50,208 bases of DNA from Burkholderiales bacterium PBB3 (GCA_002256115.1 NKIK01000033.1:1-50208); one strand, 5' to 3'. Numbered from the stretch's first letter, positions 23,968 to 33,324 are shown. Numbers and translations are program-made. Notes: generated by a model not told the origin, from the letters alone.

Positions 23968-25751
23968 GCACGCACGCCAAGCCCAAGGCCGTAGTCAAGG
24001 TCACGCACAGCGGTCCCTTAGACTGGCGGCGCCTGGTAGAGTGGCTGGAGCGCGACGGCGTCATTGCGGCAGAGGAGGCGCAACGCACGGTTGCCCGTTG
24101 CGCACAGGCCGAGAGTGCGCAGCACGCGCTGGTGCGTCTTGCCAGCGTGTCCATGCGCAGGGCCGCCGACGGCAAGCCCCTGGATATTGAGGCGCTGACG
24201 CAATGGCTGGCGGCCTACGCGGGGATGGAATACCTGCGCATTGATCCACTGCGGGTGGATGTGGGTAAGGTGGCGGACTCCATGAGTGCAGGCTATGCCG
24301 AGCGACACAAAATACTGCCGGTGGCCGTTAGCGTGGCTGAGATCACGGTGGCTACTGCAGAGCCTTTTATTGCGGACTGGGTAGGCGAGGTGGAGCGCCA
24401 GTCACGGCGCAGCGTGCGCAGGGTGATTGCGAATCCGCAAGACATTCAGCGCTATACCGCCGAGTTTTTTACCTTGGCCAAGTCGGTGCGCGCAGCCAAC
24501 AAATCGGGCACCAACAACGGTGCCAGTTTCGAACAATTGGTGGAGCTGGGCAAGACCAACAAACAGCTCGACGCCAACGACCAAGGCGTGGTGCAGGTGG
24601 TGGACTGGCTGTGGCAATACGCCTTCGATCAGCGTGCCAGCGACATCCACCTGGAGCCACGGCGCGAGCAGGGCGTGATACGTTTCCGTATTGATGGCCT
24701 GCTGCACCCCGTCTACCAAATGCCTATGGGCGTGCTCAATGCGATGACGGCGCGCATCAAACTGCTCGGGCGTATGGATGTGATTGAAAAACGCCGCCCA
24801 CAAGACGGCCGCATCAAAACGCGCAATCCGCGGGGTGATGAGATTGAAATGCGGATATCCACCTTGCCCACCGCCTTTGGCGAGAAGATGGTGATGCGGA
24901 TTTTTGACCCGGACAACGCGGTAAAGGACCTGGACGCGTTGGGCTTTTCTAGCCACGACGCTACGCGCTGGGAGGCCTTGGTCAAGCGGCCCCACGGCAT
25001 CATTCTGGTGACCGGGCCCACAGGTTCGGGCAAGACCACCACGCTGTACTCCACGCTCAAGCGCGTGGCCACCGAAGAGGTGAACGTCAGCACGGTGGAA
25101 GACCCGATCGAAATGATCGAGCCCGCGTTCAACCAGACCCAGGTGCAACCGCAACTGGACTTTGGCTTTCCGCAGGGCCTGCGCGCCCTGATGCGCCAGG
25201 ACCCGGACATCATCATGGTGGGAGAAATCCGCGACTTGGAAACGGCGGAGATGGCTGTGCAGGCCGCGCTGACCGGCCATTTGGTTTTTTCTACCTTGCA
25301 CACCAATGACGCGCCATCTGCCGTCACGCGTCTGATCGAGCTGGGCATACCGCCGTACCTGATCAACGCCACCCTGCTGGGGGTATTGGCCCAACGCCTG
25401 GTGCGTACGCTGTGCAAGCAGTGCCGTGTACGCGATGAAGTGAGCACCCGCGAAGAGCTGGGTGAGGTTATCAAGCCCTGGCAAATCACTGGGGGCTACA
25501 AGCCTTACAAGCCGGTAGGCTGTGTGGATTGCCGCCTGACTGGATTTATGGGGCGCATGGGCCTGTACGAGCTCTTGGTGGTGTCAGATGCCTTCAAGGA
25601 GAAGGTGAGCGCCGGTGGCTCGGTCGATGTGTTGCGCCGCCAGGCCGTGACCGATGGCATGCGGCCGCTGCGTTTGGCCGGCGCGCTCAGGGTTGCCGAG
25701 GGTAGCACGGTGATGGAAGAGGTGTTAACGTCCACCCCACCGTTGACCTGA
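23964..25751 (+). CDS. GspE/PilB-type secretion ATPase
   Basis: A 595-residue ATPase of the type II secretion/type IV pilus family. It has an N-terminal GspE domain (about 20-180), then DIHLEPRREQGVIRFRIDG, the Walker A GPTGSGKTT at 351-359, VEDPIEM (Asp box), RQDPDIIMVGEIRDLETAEMA (Walker B) and STLHTND (His box). A zinc motif of two CxxC pairs (CKQC ... CVDC) lies near residues 490-520. These features match active GspE/PilB enzymes. No other pilus or secretion gene is in the window, so its complex must be encoded elsewhere. It overlaps the upstream gene by four bases and is followed after 55 bases by tctB. Confidence 0.93.
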   Translation: MSTHAKPKAVVKVTHSGPLDWRRLVEWLERDGVIAAEEAQRTVARCAQAESAQHALVRLASVSMRRAADGKPLDIEALTQWLAAYAGMEYLRIDPLRVDVGKVADSMSAGYAERHKILPVAVSVAEITVATAEPFIADWVGEVERQSRRSVRRVIANPQDIQRYTAEFFTLAKSVRAANKSGTNNGASFEQLVELGKTNKQLDANDQGVVQVVDWLWQYAFDQRASDIHLEPRREQGVIRFRIDGLLHPVYQMPMGVLNAMTARIKLLGRMDVIEKRRPQDGRIKTRNPRGDEIEMRISTLPTAFGEKMVMRIFDPDNAVKDLDALGFSSHDATRWEALVKRPHGIILVTGPTGSGKTTTLYSTLKRVATEEVNVSTVEDPIEMIEPAFNQTQVQPQLDFGFPQGLRALMRQDPDIIMVGEIRDLETAEMAVQAALTGHLVFSTLHTNDAPSAVTRLIELGIPPYLINATLLGVLAQRLVRTLCKQCRVRDEVSTREELGEVIKPWQITGGYKPYKPVGCVDCRLTGFMGRMGLYELLVVSDAFKEKVSAGGSVDVLRRQAVTDGMRPLRLAGALRVAEGSTVMEEVLTSTPPLT

Positions 25752-25806
25752 GGCTCAGGATTGCTTAGACCGACACGCCACCGCGCGTGATTTGAGGAGA
25801 CACAGT

Positions 25807-26298
25807 GTGAATATAAAAAGCCAAAAAGACTTTTTTTCTGGACTCATGTTTATGGGCGTGGGTGTAGCGTTTGCTTGGGGTGCCAGCACCTATACCGTTG
25901 GAACTGGCGCGCGCATGGGCCCAGGCTACTTCCCATTGGCCTTGGGCGCGTTGCTGGCCGTGCTAGGAAGCATCATCACCTTCAAGGCACTTGTGGTTGA
26001 GACGGTAGATGGTGAAAAAGTCGGAAAAATCGCCTGGAAGCCTTTGTTCTTCATCATCATGGCCAACTTGGTATTCGGCGCCATGATTGGCGGCTTGCCA
26101 AGCATCGGGCTCCCGCCCCTGGGTTTGATTTTGGGAATTTATGCCCTGACCTGCATCGCCAGTCTGGCGGGCGATGAGTTCAAACTCAAAGAAGTCATCG
26201 CTTTGGGTACCGTCTTGGCATTTTTCAGCTATCTGGCTTTCATCGTATTGCTGAAGTTGCAATTTCCGGTGTGGCCGGCTTTCCTCGTTACCGCGTAA
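25807..26298 (+). CDS. tctB: Tripartite tricarboxylate transporter small subunit (TctB)
   Basis: A 163-residue membrane protein with four hydrophobic segments. It begins VNIKSQKDFFSGLMFMGVGVAFAWGASTY and has GTGARMGPGYFPLALGALLAVLG, the TctB signature. With TctA it forms the membrane part of a tripartite tricarboxylate transporter fed by a TctC binding protein. The start is GTG at 25807, preceded by GAGGAGA. tctA follows after 11 bases. No tctC is present nearby. Confidence 0.9.
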   Translation: MNIKSQKDFFSGLMFMGVGVAFAWGASTYTVGTGARMGPGYFPLALGALLAVLGSIITFKALVVETVDGEKVGKIAWKPLFFIIMANLVFGAMIGGLPSIGLPPLGLILGIYALTCIASLAGDEFKLKEVIALGTVLAFFSYLAFIVLLKLQFPVWPAFLVTA

Positions 26299-26309
26299 GG
26301 GCTACGACC

Positions 26310-27821
26310 ATGGATTTAATTAATAACTTGGCGCTGGGTTTTGGTGTCGCGTTTACGCCCATAAACCTGATGTATGCCTTCGTTGGGTGTCTGTTGGGGA
26401 CGCTGATCGGCGTTTTGCCTGGCATTGGTCCCTTGGCCACGATTGCCATGCTGCTGCCTGCCACCTACGCCCTGCCACCGGTGTCGGCGTTGATCATGCT
26501 GGCGGGTATTTACTATGGTGCCCAGTATGGCGGTTCCACGACTGCGATTCTGGTCAATCTGCCAGGTGAGTCCTCTTCTGTAGTCACGGTGATTGATGGT
26601 TACCAAATGGCGCGCAATGGTCGGGCTGGGCCGGCGCTGGCGGCGGCGGGCTTGGGTTCATTTTTTGCAGGCTGTGTGGGTACTTTGATATTGGCGGCCT
26701 TTGCAGCGCCGCTGACCGAGCTGGCTTTCAAGTTCGGGCCTGCCGAATATTTCTCGCTGATGATTCTGGGGCTGATCGGTGCCGTGGTTTTGGCCTCCGG
26801 TTCGCTGCTCAAGGCCATCGCCATGATCGTGCTGGGCCTACTTTTGGGCATGGTGGGTACGGATGTGAACTCTGGCGTTCCGCGTTTCAGCTTTGATATC
26901 CCTGAGTTGACCGATGGCATTGGCTTCATCGTGATCGCCATGGGTGTGTTTGGCTACGGAGAAATCATTAGCAACTTGTCCAAGCATGAGAGTGAGCGCG
27001 AGGTCTTCACCGCCAATGTGACGGGTTTGATGCCCACCAAGGAAGACTTCAAGAACATGATTCCCGCCGTCTTGCGCGGCACGGCTTTGGGCTCGTTGCT
27101 GGGCATCTTGCCCGGCGGTGGTGCGGTGATGGCGTCCTTTGCCGCCTACACGCTGGAAAAGAAGACCAAGCTCAAGCCCGGTGAAGTGCCTTTCGGTAAG
27201 GGCAATATCCGTGGTGTGGCGTCGCCTGAGGCGGCCAATAACGCGGGCTCGCAAACTTCCTTCATTCCTTTGCTGACCCTGGGCATTCCACCCAATGCCG
27301 TGATGGCCTTGATGGTGGGTGCCATGACCATCCACAACATCCAGCCCGGCCCGCAGGTTATGACCAGCAATCCGGAATTGTTTTGGGGTTTGATTGCCTC
27401 CATGTGGATTGGTAACCTGATGCTGGTAATTTTGAATCTGCCGCTGATCGGCATCTGGATCAAGCTGCTCAGCGTTCCCTACCGGTGGTTGTTCCCGGCC
27501 ATTGTGTTGTTCTGTGCGGTGGGTGTTTACTCCACCAACAACAATACGTTTGATATCTGGATGGTCGCCATCTTCGGTGTCATTGGTTATGCCTTCATCA
27601 AGCTGGGTGCCGAACCCGCGCCGCTGCTGTTGGGCTTCATCCTCGGGCCGATGATGGAAGAGTACCTGCGCCGTGCACTGCTGCTGTCGCGGGGTGACTG
27701 GACGGTGTTCGTCACGCGGCCACTGTCCGCCAGCCTGCTGGCTATGGCGGTGCTGCTGCTAATCGTGGTGTTGATGCCTTCTGTGAAAGCCAAACGCGAA
27801 GAAGCGTTTGTCGAAGACTAA
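26310..27821 (+). CDS. tctA: Tripartite tricarboxylate transporter large subunit (TctA)
   Basis: A 503-residue permease with about 11-12 hydrophobic segments. Family landmarks are CLLGTLIGVLPGIGPLATIAMLLP at residues about 25-50, YYGAQYGGSTTAILVNLPGE, GILPGGGAVMASFAAYTLEKK and GSQTSFIPLLTLGIPPNAVMALMVGAM. It carries out sodium-driven uptake of citrate or other carboxylates together with TctB and a TctC-type binding protein that is not in the window. The ATG at 26310 follows AAGGG at usual spacing. tctB lies 11 bases before it and dusC 17 bases after it. Confidence 0.94.
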   Translation: MDLINNLALGFGVAFTPINLMYAFVGCLLGTLIGVLPGIGPLATIAMLLPATYALPPVSALIMLAGIYYGAQYGGSTTAILVNLPGESSSVVTVIDGYQMARNGRAGPALAAAGLGSFFAGCVGTLILAAFAAPLTELAFKFGPAEYFSLMILGLIGAVVLASGSLLKAIAMIVLGLLLGMVGTDVNSGVPRFSFDIPELTDGIGFIVIAMGVFGYGEIISNLSKHESEREVFTANVTGLMPTKEDFKNMIPAVLRGTALGSLLGILPGGGAVMASFAAYTLEKKTKLKPGEVPFGKGNIRGVASPEAANNAGSQTSFIPLLTLGIPPNAVMALMVGAMTIHNIQPGPQVMTSNPELFWGLIASMWIGNLMLVILNLPLIGIWIKLLSVPYRWLFPAIVLFCAVGVYSTNNNTFDIWMVAIFGVIGYAFIKLGAEPAPLLLGFILGPMMEEYLRRALLLSRGDWTVFVTRPLSASLLAMAVLLLIVVLMPSVKAKREEAFVED

Positions 27822-27838
27822 ACACCGAGCCACCCACT

Positions 27839-28852
27839 GTGACCATTCTGCTGGCCCCCATGGAGGGGCTGCTGGACTTTGTACTGCGCGATATGCTGAC
27901 CCGGGTGGGGGGCGTGGATCGCTGTGTATCCGAGTTCATCCGCATCACCCACACCTTGCTGCCTGAGAAAGCTTTTTTGCGCGTGATGCCCGAGTTGGCG
28001 AATGGCGGGCTGACGCCTGCGGGCGTGCCCGTGCGGGCCCAGTTGCTGGGGTCCGACCCGGTGTGCCTGGCCGAGAACGCGGCCCGACTGGCGGAGATGG
28101 GGCCGCATGGTATTGATCTGAATTTTGGTTGCCCTGCCAAAGTGGTCAATCGCCATGGTGGTGGCGCCGCCCTGTTGGATGACCCAGAGTTATTGACGCG
28201 CATTGTGTCTGCGGTACGCAAGGCGGTGCCGGCCCACATGCCGGTGTCGGCCAAGATGCGGCTGGGCTTTCTGGACGACTCCCGTGCGGTGGAGTGTGCC
28301 CAAGCCTTGGCGCTGGGTGGCGTGAGTGAGCTGGTGGTGCACGCCCGCACCAAGGCCGACGCCTACCGCCCGCCTGCCTATTGGGAGCGGGTGAACGACA
28401 TCCGTTTGGCAGTGAATGTGCCCGTGGTGGCCAATGGCGAAATCTGGACCGTAGACGATGCCCGGCGCTGCCGCCAGGCCTCGGGTTGCGATAGTTTGAT
28501 GGTAGGGCGCGGCATGGTGGTGGACCCGGGGCTGGCACTGGCGATTCGGGAAGACCGCGGGGCTGATGCTTCAAACACAGCAGAACCGCGCGTGAGCTGG
28601 CAGGACTTGCAACCGCTGATTGGACAGTTTTGGATTTTGGTGTGCGCCCGCCTGGAGCGTAAACAGCAAGCCGGCCGTTTAAAGCAATGGCTCAATTTTT
28701 TGCGCCACAGCTACCCCGAGGCGGAAGCCGCTTATCTGGAGCTGCGCGTATCCCACGACCCACAGATCATTGGCCAGTGGATGCTGCGCCAGGGAATCTT
28801 GCCGACTCAGGTGCCCAGCGTGGCACGCAGCGAAGCACCTGACATGCTTTGA
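27839..28852 (+). CDS. dusC: tRNA-dihydrouridine(16) synthase-like (DusC)
   Basis: A 337-residue FMN enzyme of the Dus family, which reduces uridine in the tRNA D-loop. Landmarks are LLAPMEGLLDFVLRDML at the N terminus, VRAQLLGSDP, IDLNFGCPAKVVNRHGGGAALL with the catalytic Cys, VSAKMRLGFLDDSR, LVVHARTKADAYRPPAYWE, ANGEIWTVDDA and SLMVGRGMVVDPGLA. MEGLLDFV and the ARTK element point to DusC rather than DusA or DusB. The start is GTG at 27839 with a weak ribosome-binding site. Its 3' end overlaps the convergent ketopantoate-reductase-like gene by 46 bases. Confidence 0.92.
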   Translation: MTILLAPMEGLLDFVLRDMLTRVGGVDRCVSEFIRITHTLLPEKAFLRVMPELANGGLTPAGVPVRAQLLGSDPVCLAENAARLAEMGPHGIDLNFGCPAKVVNRHGGGAALLDDPELLTRIVSAVRKAVPAHMPVSAKMRLGFLDDSRAVECAQALALGGVSELVVHARTKADAYRPPAYWERVNDIRLAVNVPVVANGEIWTVDDARRCRQASGCDSLMVGRGMVVDPGLALAIREDRGADASNTAEPRVSWQDLQPLIGQFWILVCARLERKQQAGRLKQWLNFLRHSYPEAEAAYLELRVSHDPQIIGQWMLRQGILPTQVPSVARSEAPDML

Positions 28853-29808
28853 CCGGGCTGGTGACTGCTGATCAAGCGACACATAGCGGCATTGGCTGGG
28901 GCTTGTGTGCCGTGGGCCCGTGCCAGCCGCACCACAGCGCCGCACAGGTCATCAATCTCGGTCGCGCGGCCTTGCTGAAAGTCTTCCCACATGGATGAGC
29001 GTGCTGCTGCGTCCATGCGCAGCATGCGCGCCGCCACCCGCGTGAAAATGGCATTGGGCAGTCGCAGGATAAAGGGTAGCCACAAGGGCGGTGCGGTAGC
29101 CACTTTGGCCGGACGAATGCCCGTGGCCTTCAGGGCCTGCAAGGCCTCAACTTGCAGTGCAGCCACCACGCGGCGGTAGTCGCGATCCATCAATTGCGTG
29201 CGCAGCGGTAAGTCTGACAACGCATTGACCGGGTTGTTCAAATTCAGTAGCAGTTTGCCCCACTGCACGCTCTGCATGTCAGCGGTCAATTCCAGCGGCA
29301 AACCCGCCGCATTCCATGCGGGCACAAGCGCTTGCGTCTCAGCTTGCTGTGCCATGTAGAGCGCACCGGTGGTGCCCCGGTGCACATGGCCGTTTGGCAG
29401 CATGACCACATTGAATGGCACCATGCCAGCCACCGCCGCCAGTGAGGGCGCCGCAGCTCGAATTCGGGCAGTATTCTCCACACCGTTTTGCATGGAGATA
29501 ACCGCGGTGTGAGCCGGGCACACGGCCGCAAGCTCCTGGGCTGCGCCACGGGTAGCACCGCCTTTTACGCACAACAGCACGGTGCAGTCTTGTGCGAAGT
29601 GGCCAATGTCCAACTGTTCGGCCAATTGCAATTGATCGCCAGGCACATGGGCTTTGAATCCGTCCAGATCGGTCACGGTGAGTCCGTGTTGGCGTAGCGT
29701 GGCCGTCACGCGGGGGCGACCAACGAAAGTAACCGTGTGTCCCGCCACCGCGAGCCGTCCGCCCAGATAACAGCCAATCGCCCCCGCACCCAATACAACA
29801 TAGTTCAT
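28807..29808 (-). CDS. 2-dehydropantoate 2-reductase-like protein
   Basis: A 333-residue protein with the Rossmann loop GAGAIGCYLGG (from residue 7), the NADPH-side segment VTFVGRP, VKGGAT and QNGVEN after the cofactor domain, and a C-terminal ApbA domain (about 180-310) with GKLLLNLNNPVNAL and SSMWEDFQQGRATEID. These are the PanE/ApbA landmarks, and the enzyme would reduce ketopantoate to pantoate with NADPH; related proteins act on other keto acids, so PanE itself is not certain. Its start overlaps the stop of the upstream Nudix gene by four bases. The 3' end overlaps dusC by 46 bases. Confidence 0.87.
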   Translation of the reverse strand: MNYVVLGAGAIGCYLGGRLAVAGHTVTFVGRPRVTATLRQHGLTVTDLDGFKAHVPGDQLQLAEQLDIGHFAQDCTVLLCVKGGATRGAAQELAAVCPAHTAVISMQNGVENTARIRAAAPSLAAVAGMVPFNVVMLPNGHVHRGTTGALYMAQQAETQALVPAWNAAGLPLELTADMQSVQWGKLLLNLNNPVNALSDLPLRTQLMDRDYRRVVAALQVEALQALKATGIRPAKVATAPPLWLPFILRLPNAIFTRVAARMLRMDAAARSSMWEDFQQGRATEIDDLCGAVVRLARAHGTQAPANAAMCRLISSHQPGQSMSGASLRATLGT

Positions 29809-30665
29809 ACAAACAAAGCCTCAAATCCTTCAGCGGGCTCAAAGCGCCGGTTGCGAAAATACACGCGGGTCGGGCCTGGCATGGCGCGCGCGGCACTCGA
29901 ATGCCGCGGGTCACCGGGGTAACAGATCAAGCGTTCGCCAGCCTCGTCGTAAGACTCGGGGAATATCACCGGTGGCGGGCGTTTCCGCGCTTCTTGCAGC
30001 ACGCTAGGCACGCTGGTATGGCGGGACAGATGGGCCAAGCTCATGATCTGCGGCGGGGCCAGCTCGATCTGTCTATCCCAGTATTGCTCCAGCGCCAATT
30101 TGGGCTGGAGCCACGCGCTGGCCGTGGTTTCAAAGTCGTCATGGCGGGCCACCTGGTTGGCAGGGACTTCAGCCACAAAAAAACGGGTATCAAAGCGTTT
30201 GCTGCTAACGGATGGCATGCGCGGTGTGATCCAGCGTGTCCAGGGCAGCAGGTGGCGCGTTTGCAAGGTCAAGGCGCGCTCCGCTACCCACGCGTTGAAG
30301 GGTTGCTGGGAATCTTGGCGCAACGCGGCCTGGGCTGCCAGCGCATCGCTGGCAAACAAAATGCCAGACTCTTCAAAAGCCTCGCGCAGCGCGGCCACGT
30401 AAAGGCCTAAGGCGGTGGCGGGTGGCGTGTCGGGTTCACCCAGGGCGCTGTGCATGTCTGCTGCGCTCTGGTCTATATGCGCACCTAGCAGCAGGTCCGC
30501 TGCATCCAGCTTGCCGCCGGGAAACACATAAGCGCCGCCCAACACATCCGACAGACCGTGGCGCTTGACCAAAAAGACTTCCAGCCCTTGCGCACCGTCG
30601 CGCAGCATCACCACGGTAGCGGCATCGCGCGGTGGGTCCAGGGGTACATCCGAGTTCAATTCCAT
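29805..30665 (-). CDS. Nudix hydrolase, NUDT19-like
   Basis: A 286-residue protein with a Nudix domain. VFPGGKLDAADL and AALREAFEESGILF hold the parts of the GX5EX7REUXEEXGU box, but they are separated by an insertion of about 35 residues instead of the usual short link, an arrangement known from the NUDT19 group that acts on CoA-type substrates. RDAATVVMLRDG at the N terminus is the usual first strand. The gene overlaps the downstream PanE-like gene by four bases; because PanE serves the pantothenate/CoA pathway, a CoA-related role would fit, but that link is inference. Confidence 0.85.
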   Translation of the reverse strand: MELNSDVPLDPPRDAATVVMLRDGAQGLEVFLVKRHGLSDVLGGAYVFPGGKLDAADLLLGAHIDQSAADMHSALGEPDTPPATALGLYVAALREAFEESGILFASDALAAQAALRQDSQQPFNAWVAERALTLQTRHLLPWTRWITPRMPSVSSKRFDTRFFVAEVPANQVARHDDFETTASAWLQPKLALEQYWDRQIELAPPQIMSLAHLSRHTSVPSVLQEARKRPPPVIFPESYDEAGERLICYPGDPRHSSAARAMPGPTRVYFRNRRFEPAEGFEALFV

Positions 30666-30786
30666 GGCAGTGTTGTAAGTGGTGGAGTAGGGCGTCTGAA
30701 TTACACTGAATTAGAGTTCAGGATCGACGCCGCAGGCTAGCAGAACCGCAGCCATTCAGGTGTCTCAACTATTGCAGGAAGCATGT

Positions 30787-31695
30787 ATGCGTTTAGATTT
30801 CAAAGGTCGGGTTGCCATTGTGACGGGGGCCGGTGGGGGCTTGGGGCGTCAGCATGCGCTGGCTTTGGCAGCGCGGGGTGCCAAGGTGGTGGTGAATGAT
30901 TTGGGCGGTGCCCGCGATGGCTCCGGTGGCTCGCAAACGGCGGCGCAGGCCGTGGTGGATGAAATCGTGGCTGCGGGCGGTGAGGCGATTGCCAATGGTG
31001 CTTCGGTGACCGACTGGGACGCAGTGCAAGCCATGGTGCAGCAGGCGATAGACACCTGGGGCCGGATCGACATTCTGGTGAACAACGCTGGCATTCTGCG
31101 CGACAAGAGTTTTGCCAAGATGGAGTTGGCCGATTTTCGTTTGGTGATGGACGTGCATTTGATGGGGGCCGTGCATTGTTGCAAGGCCGTCTGGCCGCAT
31201 ATGACGGCCCAAAAGTACGGCCGCATTCTCATGACCACGTCGTCGTCGGGCTTGTACGGCAACTTTGGCCAGTCCAACTACGGCGCGGCCAAGCTGGCGC
31301 TGGTGGGCCTGATGCAAACGCTGTCGATTGAAGGCGCTAAAAATAATATCCACGTCAACAGCCTGGCCCCCACGGCCGCCACGCGCATGACGGAGGATTT
31401 GATGTCGGAAGCCGTGCTGGCTGCACTCAAACCCGAAGCCGTGGTGCCCGCCATGCTGGTGCTGGTGGCCGAAGACGCCCCTACGCGCACGATTCTGTGT
31501 GCTGGTGCCGGCAGCGTGGAGGCGGCCCATATCAGCTTGACGGACGGTGCCTGGATTGGCTTGGGGACAGAAGCCGCTGAGCGTTTGCACAGCCAGCTGG
31601 CCCAAGTGACCGATCGCACCGGAGATGCTGTGCCGCAAAGCGGAAATGCACAGAGTTCTCACGAAGTAAGTCGGGCCATGGCGCAATTGGCCTGA
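30787..31695 (+). CDS. Short-chain dehydrogenase/reductase (3-hydroxyacyl-CoA dehydrogenase-like)
   Basis: A 302-residue SDR. It has TGAGGGLGRQHALALAARGAKVVVNDLGG (the GxxxGxG cofactor loop with the Asp that prefers NAD), NNAG in ILVNNAGILRDKSF, and the catalytic Ser-Tyr-Lys set in TTSSSGLYGNFGQSNYGAAK. NDLGGARDGSGGSQ after the first domain and the DKSF segment closely resemble the N-terminal domain of the multifunctional beta-oxidation enzyme type 2, which oxidises (3R)-hydroxyacyl-CoA. The start at 30787 has AGGAAG upstream. A stem-capable stretch follows the stop, before gshA. Confidence 0.88.
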   Translation: MRLDFKGRVAIVTGAGGGLGRQHALALAARGAKVVVNDLGGARDGSGGSQTAAQAVVDEIVAAGGEAIANGASVTDWDAVQAMVQQAIDTWGRIDILVNNAGILRDKSFAKMELADFRLVMDVHLMGAVHCCKAVWPHMTAQKYGRILMTTSSSGLYGNFGQSNYGAAKLALVGLMQTLSIEGAKNNIHVNSLAPTAATRMTEDLMSEAVLAALKPEAVVPAMLVLVAEDAPTRTILCAGAGSVEAAHISLTDGAWIGLGTEAAERLHSQLAQVTDRTGDAVPQSGNAQSSHEVSRAMAQLA

Positions 31696-31783
31696 GCAGG
31701 CACCCCAAATGCCGCGGCGGTCAGCAAAAAAAAGCCTGCTGTGGTACCTTTGCGCCCCGTTTAAGAGTTGAAGGGCCACTGGC

Positions 31784-33310
31784 ATGGAACGTATTTCGAG
31801 GGGCCCGGGTGCTCTAACCGCACAGCGATTGCTGGGTATCCGCAGGGGTATTGAGAAGGAAAGTCTGCGCGCGTTATCCACCGGTGCACTGGCCATGACA
31901 CCGCACCCCCGTGCCCTGGGCTCGGCCCTGACGCACCCCAACATCACCACCGATTTCAGCGAATCCCAGGTGGAGTTGATCACCGGCGTGCACCAGAATG
32001 TGGAAGACTGCCTGACCGAACTGCAGGATGTGCAGCAGGCCACGTTTGCTGCGTTGGGCGATGAGCTGCTGTGGGTCTCCAGCATGCCCTGCGGCTTGCC
32101 TGCGGACGATGCGATTCCGCTCGGCCAATACGGCAGCTCCAATGTGGGCCAATCCAAAACCGTGTACCGCCGGGGCCTGGGCCACCGCTATGGCCGGCGC
32201 ATGCAAACCATTTCCGGCATCCACTACAACTGGTCTTTGCCCGATGTAGCCAGTGAAGACTACTTCGGTCTGATTCGCAACTTCCGCCGCCACGCCTTCT
32301 TGTTGTTGTATCTGTTTGGCGCATCGCCTGCGGTGTGTTCTACCTTTGTGGCGGGCCGCCAGCATCAGTTGCAAGCGCTCAATGCCCACACCATGTATTT
32401 GCCGTATGCCACCTCGCTGCGTATGGGACGCTTGGGCTACCAAAGCGACGCGCAGGCCAGCCTGGCCGTGAGCTACAACAGCTTGGAGGGCTATGCCTAT
32501 TCCTTGCACGGAGCGCTCACTAAACCGTACCCGGCCTACCAGGCTATTGGCGTGCAAAGCCCAGAAGGGCAATACCTGCAATTGGGCACCAGCCTGCTGC
32601 AAATTGAAAACGAGTTTTACGGCACCATCCGCCCCAAGCGCGTGATCTTCCCTGGGGAACGTCCCCTGCATGCGCTGCGCGAGCGCGGTGTGGAATATGT
32701 GGAAGTGCGCCTGATGGACCTGGACCCGTTTGAGCCTGTCGGCATCAATGCCCAGACCATGCGTTTTCTGGATGTGTTTTTGCTGCACTGCCTGCAGACC
32801 GACAGCCCACCCGACACGCCTGAAGAAATCGTGGCCTTGTCGCACAACCAGCAAGCCGTAGCCGAGCGCGGCCGCCAGCCGGGTTTGATGCTGGAGTGTG
32901 GCGATACGAAAATTGCATTGAAGGACTGGGGCCACACGATTGTGGAAGAGATGCGGCCCCTGGCCCAACAACTCGACGCGGCCCATGGTGGCACGCTGTA
33001 TTTGCAAGCCCTCGATGCGGCCGTGCAAGGCTTGGACCAGCCCGATACTTTGCCCTCTGCGCGCGTGCTGGATGTGATGCAGAAAGACTTTAACGGATCG
33101 TTCGTTGCTTTTGTGCGTGCGCAGTCGGAGCGTTTGAAGCGTGACACCTTGGCATCCGCCGTGTCTGCCGAAAAAGCCGAGCGGTTCAAGACACTGGCAG
33201 AAGCCTCGTGGGCCGATCAAAACAAGATTGAATCGGCCGACACTATGCCCTTTGACATCTATCTCAAGACCTATCTCGACCCCAAGCGTCTTCTTGCTAA
33301 ATCGGCCTGA
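31784..33310 (+). CDS. gshA: Glutamate-cysteine ligase (type 1)
   Basis: A 508-residue ATP-dependent ligase catalysing the first step of glutathione synthesis (glutamate + cysteine to gamma-glutamylcysteine). GIRRGIEKESLRAL near the start, HPRALGSALTHPNITTDFSESQVELIT, SMPCGLPADDAIPLGQYGSSNVGQSKTVYRRGLGHRYGRRMQTISGIHYNWSLP and FYGTIRPKRV-ERGVEYVEVRLMDLDPFEPVGI all match the proteobacterial GshA group, and length is close to E. coli GshA. The ATG is preceded by AAGGG at ten bases. No gshB is adjacent. Confidence 0.96.
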   Translation: MERISRGPGALTAQRLLGIRRGIEKESLRALSTGALAMTPHPRALGSALTHPNITTDFSESQVELITGVHQNVEDCLTELQDVQQATFAALGDELLWVSSMPCGLPADDAIPLGQYGSSNVGQSKTVYRRGLGHRYGRRMQTISGIHYNWSLPDVASEDYFGLIRNFRRHAFLLLYLFGASPAVCSTFVAGRQHQLQALNAHTMYLPYATSLRMGRLGYQSDAQASLAVSYNSLEGYAYSLHGALTKPYPAYQAIGVQSPEGQYLQLGTSLLQIENEFYGTIRPKRVIFPGERPLHALRERGVEYVEVRLMDLDPFEPVGINAQTMRFLDVFLLHCLQTDSPPDTPEEIVALSHNQQAVAERGRQPGLMLECGDTKIALKDWGHTIVEEMRPLAQQLDAAHGGTLYLQALDAAVQGLDQPDTLPSARVLDVMQKDFNGSFVAFVRAQSERLKRDTLASAVSAEKAERFKTLAEASWADQNKIESADTMPFDIYLKTYLDPKRLLAKSA

Positions 33311-33324
33311 TGCGTTTGGCCTAG

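Noticed and set aside
24402..25484. Long minus-strand open frame of 360 codons
   Set aside because: It is antisense to the GspE-type ATPase, which has intact Walker, Asp, His and Cys motifs; long antisense frames are common in high-G+C DNA.
31874..33220. Long minus-strand open frame of 448 codons
   Set aside because: It is the complement of gshA, whose protein motifs are complete; the antisense translation is His/Gln-rich with no recognisable domain.
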